Shown here: piece by piece, positions 59,930 through 64,000 of the stretch
How the letters are laid out: every line of letters starts with the position of its first letter
Numbering within the stretch: position 1 is the first letter of the stretch
Assembly (NCBI GenBank): GCA_039881145.1
Contig: JAYKKI010000005.1
Coordinates: 25,375,001-25,439,000, forward strand
DNA length: 64,000 bases
Reading direction: 5' to 3'
Source of the DNA: Druceiella hillmani
Lineage: Eukaryota > Arthropoda > Insecta > Lepidoptera > Hepialidae
Position numbers and translations under genes: made by a program
Notes under the pieces: model-generated
Told to the model about the DNA's origin: nothing
Databases searched by the model: none
Seen by the model: the letters and a program-made list of their open reading frames with translations, nothing else

Positions 59930-62520
59930 AACAATATAAATATACCGTTCATAAAAATATAAAATAATATTTTTTAATCAATAAAGACAAACGAGAAAGT
60001 AATTTCGTAAACATTTTTTGGAATTCGACTTGGCTGCCTTTCATGAAACTGATTAGTAAATTTCACCTCAATACTAAATTTTTAATGGCGCTACTTCATG
60101 ACCATTTTTATAGATATTTTGCTCACTGAATAGTGTTTAGTTTACGAGTATAGAAAACATGGTTCCTTTGAAAAAATTGGTTAATAACAGCTATTAAATT
60201 GATACATTATTACATCCAAACGCAGTATTGTCTAAAAATTCGTTGCTAACGTGTAAATTACAAAATTAATTTTAAAGCAAATCCACGAGAACGAATGTGT
60301 TAGTAGTTTGTTCTGCAATATTTTAAGCTGAGGGAAAGTAAGCAATGTTTACACCTGATTATTACTCTAAAAACTAAACGGTGTTGTTTTTAACCGAACA
60401 GCGCTCTGTTACACTATTCGTTCAATAATTGGCCTATTTTATGAACTGACTGCTTACATATTCTGAATAAAAGGTGTTCACCTTCGCAGAATAACAGCTT
60501 TATTTAAATAAGAATTTAATTGATCTAGAATGAATGTTTTCAATAATAGTTTCATTATTTTATGTCCTTAAATCTTTAAGTTCTAATTTACATACATTTA
60601 TATAATTTACATACATCTTTAAGTTCTAATTTACATATATTTAGATACATTTACTTAATTACCAAAGAATCATTATACAGCGTGAAAGGTGTTTTACTTC
60701 TTTATAAATTTATTAAAAATCTGTAATATCATTTTTATAACCCTTATACACCCACATCATATCATCCCATGTACATCTACCGTGTCCAAATGGGGATACT
60801 TGTATGATTACCTACATATTTGATCGATGCTTGAACGTATTTGTAAAAATAAATAATAAAACTTGTTGTTAGAAAGTACACTTTTAATTAATAATTATCT
60901 AAAGTGATTTTATTGTGCTTTTTGCTGTCTTGATTTAATACATATTTGATTCATTTAGAATAACAAATACATGTCATTTTTTTTTATTTCAAATGTGTTA
61001 TTAAATTGTATTATTTTAGATGCAATGTTAGTAAAAAATACTATATCAACAACGGTTATTTGGGACTCATTATAATTACAAAGGTTTGGAAGAAATACTA
61101 CCGTACTTGCAAAAGAAGGACCAAAAGAATTTAAGTTTTCGAAAGATGTTTTCTTTATATTCCGTTCTACTGTCTTGTGATTATTTGGTGCCCATAATAA
61201 TTGTCATGGTTATATTCTATTAATAAAATAAATTTCATTATTTTATCGCTCATTTTAACGGGTTAAATAAATAAAACAACTTACAAAAATGTAAAAATAT
61301 TTTTTCTTTCTGTGCACAAGTTCTCTAAATAACAAATTTTTATTTCATCATTTGCAAAATAAACTTATATAGAGCACTTGTATAAAACAAATAGGTTATT
61401 TAGCACAAGTAATGGAAGCAAAGTAGGAATATAAACAAATATATATTAATAATATATGTCAAGATCAAAAATTCACATTTGCGTATTAAATCGGAAGCAA
61501 TCGGAAAACAAATGAAAACAATAAAAAGAAAATTTTCATGCAGGTAAGGTCGAATTGACATAATCATATTTAAACGTAAACGTTACACGTAAAACGTTAT
61601 AACTTTATTATATATAGTCAATTTTAAAAACTTTCAATTAATTTAAATAAAGCGATTCGAAGAGTCGATTAAGTAGTGTACTGTACATGACTGTAAAAAC
61701 CATACTAACTTACGCATAAATATAACTATGAATTACATGATGAATTAAACTACACAAAGTACGAATTTTGGAGACGCCGTCTAAACCCAACTTACGAAAG
61801 GAATTTCAAGAACCCCTTTTAGATAATTTGATGGTACGGACAGAATAAACGTTTTAGGTATGAGTAGAACTCAACCAACGTGAATTTCTTATGTCTCTAG
61901 ATACATGTAAACATTTATGAGTGAATTGTATTTCCGTCAAATTACTTATCGTTATAAATGTGTTATTTTACACCATATACATCCACTCTTAAACTTTATA
62001 TGTAAGAGGGTACGTAACCCCAAATTTGCGGGGTCCATTCGTGCTTAACAGGAGAGGATTGGAGGAATATAATTTTGTGAATATTTTCAGCAATATTTCT
62101 AGAATATCTTATACAAAGCAATGAAAATGTAATTGTTTTTTAAATTAACTAAATCGTTTTACGACAAATAATAGAATTTTGTAAAAAAAAATTTGCTTTT
62201 TAAGATTTTGTATTTTTCGTCACCCAAATTAAATTTTCGTGTTTAAAAAAAATATACTACTCAAAACTGGCAAACAATTTTAAAAAATGGCACAAGAATT
62301 ATGGTGATAAAATCTTACTGCCTTTAACTATAAAAAAAAAGATATTCACACTAAACCACAGAAGGCACCCATTATGAGGTAATTACTCCATGTTTGAATT
62401 TGTATGTAAATACATTTTTGATACTGAAATTTGCGTTCGCGTCACCGACATGCTAATGTTAACAGTATATGTGTAGCTATGAGTATGACGTGTTGCCCTT
62501 GGCTAACAGTGAAAGCATGT
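59930..62520. other. AT-rich non-coding stretch, no gene recognised
   Basis: No supported exon or transposon. A short local duplication of CTTTAAGTTCTAATTTACAT occurs at about 60570 and 60615. Confidence 0.5.
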
Positions 62521-62526
62521 GTGTGA

Positions 62527-62528
<2 letters not shown>

Positions 62529-62620
<92 letters not shown>
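62529..62620. repeat. (TA)n microsatellite with GTA/CAT interruptions
   Basis: About 90 bp of TA dinucleotides with ATGTATAT and ATACATAT interruptions. The Tyr-Ile minus-strand frame over it is an artefact. Confidence 0.97.
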
Positions 62621-62622
<2 letters not shown>

Positions 62623-64000
62623 TTGCATTGACTACGTGAAAATTGCAGTGTGTGTCTACTGTGCATTGTTTAATTTGATTATTATTTTAATTGTTTAATT
62701 GTAGGATCATTACGCAGGACAATAGTAAGTATAACATGAGTTAATATTTTTATACATAATTTTAGTTTACAAGTGATGAATATGAGTATGAAGTTTTAAG
62801 TTTTGATACTAGAAATAATTTGAAAACTATAAAAAAATACTGTTATTTCATAGTTTAAGTTTTCACTTCATAGGATCAATTAAAGACAAATGATAAACAA
62901 TGAAATTAAGTTATAGTTCAACAAATTTTAATAACTTCTCGGAATAATTTTTTTTTTTTATTTTTGGTTATGGCAAATGTTCAAAGTGTCTGCAATTGCC
63001 CTTACACACGCGCAACACCACAGCAATAAAAGTGATTTAAGCTTAAATACAATTTTAATTATGGTTAATAATATTCAAGGACGTTGCTCTTTTTTGTCAT
63101 ATTTTTTTAAATGGCGCTACGTCTATGGCACAAGGTATAAGACAAAATATTATACTCTACTGGGAATATTAATAAGAAGATGCCTAATACCCCTCATCGC
63201 GATAAGTCTATTGATTTAAGCGCAAAACATAACGACATACACAGGCATACATTTTTGAAATTATTTTTATTCTTTTTAAATCTCTGTTTGAAAATTTTGG
63301 ATGAAAAAATATTTCTTTTAACACTAAAAAGTGAACTGTATTAAATTTAAAGGAACGATGGCGTAATAAAACAAATCCTACTAATTGCTGCACCGTACTG
63401 CTTGATATCTACCGCTATTCGTTCACCAAGCTAAATTTACTTTTGCTAAATAAAAAAAATTCTAGAATCTTATTCAAGAAGTCATTATTTGAACTGTGTT
63501 AAAAAAATAATTTTCTGCATAAGCATAATATATAAGTAATTTGAAAGCAACTAAGATGAAAAATGCCAATGAACTCACTGTTATGGAGCCCAAAAATTTT
63601 AGCGCTTCTAATCCTCTTTTGTAAAATATTAAGCCATTTTTACGATTTTTGATGTTGATTTTGACTGGTAGTCAATTCAACATCAAAAATCTTGGATTAA
63701 AATGTAAATACAATTTTATCCAGATATTATTAGTTAAAAAGGTATTAAGGGTATAAGGATTGGAATAATTGCTTTTCATTATTTTTTTATTGCCTATTAG
63801 TTTTTACATATTGTTCTTTTACTGAACTTAAAGAACTTTGAAATATAAAAGAAGTCTCGCAATACTCGTATGTAAAAGCTTTTATAAGGATAAATATGGC
63901 GAAAGACATTTTTCCAGGAGCGGTTTTTGATGTTCCATTTTATTTAAATATACCTTTCCTAGTAAAATAATAAATTAGGGGATAAATGTATAGACAAATT
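62621..64000. other. AT-rich non-coding stretch with one inverted repeat
   Basis: No gene recognised. GATTTTTGATGTTGA at 63644-63658 pairs with TCAACATCAAAAATC at 63677-63691; the inner bases (TTGACT ... AGTCAA) extend it partly. Confidence 0.55.

Overview
The window is AT-rich, repeat-laden nuclear DNA from a eukaryote, almost certainly an insect. The signs are long (TA)n microsatellites, a tRNA-headed SINE with the 3' tail often seen in insect genomes, piggyBac and IS630/Tc1-mariner-type transposase fossils, and a decayed jockey/CR1-like LINE. I cannot fix the order; Lepidoptera or Coleoptera would fit. I found no intact protein-coding gene, tRNA or rRNA. The longest open frames are about 110 codons and are chance frames or pieces of dead transposons, so the window reads as a gene desert or the inside of a very long intron.

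Layout. 1-7.2 kb: plain AT-rich DNA. 7.2-9.3 kb: a 55-bp hairpin, an IS630-like transposase fossil (minus strand), and a small foldback element with a perfect 14-bp target duplication. 12.5-13.8 kb: a palindrome and a degenerate tandem array of roughly 100-165 bp units. 15.2-15.9 kb: a piggyBac fossil (minus strand) ending at a 31-bp palindrome. 17.0 and 20.3 kb: higher-complexity, enhancer-like patches. 18.97 kb: second foldback copy. 21.2 kb: a GC-rich (GCAC)n tract. 24.2 and 25.5 kb: a 56-bp direct repeat exactly 1300 bp apart. 27.7 kb: a 73-bp near-perfect palindrome. 31.7-33.3 kb: LINE fossil (plus strand). 36.7, 45.4, 47.3 and 56.6 kb: larger copies of the foldback family. 37.4 and 52.9 kb: two diverged copies of one unknown block of about 450 bp. 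58.56 kb: SINE with an 8-bp target duplication. 59.7 and 62.5 kb: long TA tracts.

The most notable content is the foldback family, six copies in 64 kb. The larger copies carry hammerhead self-cleaving ribozyme motifs inside the inverted-repeat arms: core CUGAAGA ... GAAA, cleavage triplet GUC, three helices. Three copies keep all three helices, with paired substitutions in stem I and stem II. The copies share one asymmetric end (ending around AACGCCAAATATATTCAATA) and, in five of six, are flanked by 11-14 bp direct repeats of different sequence. This points to mobilisation through RNA by target-primed reverse transcription, not cut-and-paste. I propose a non-autonomous, ribozyme-bearing foldback retroelement, perhaps relying on a Penelope-like or LINE partner. 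No genes act together here: the window is a record of transposon invasions plus a few candidate regulatory patches.
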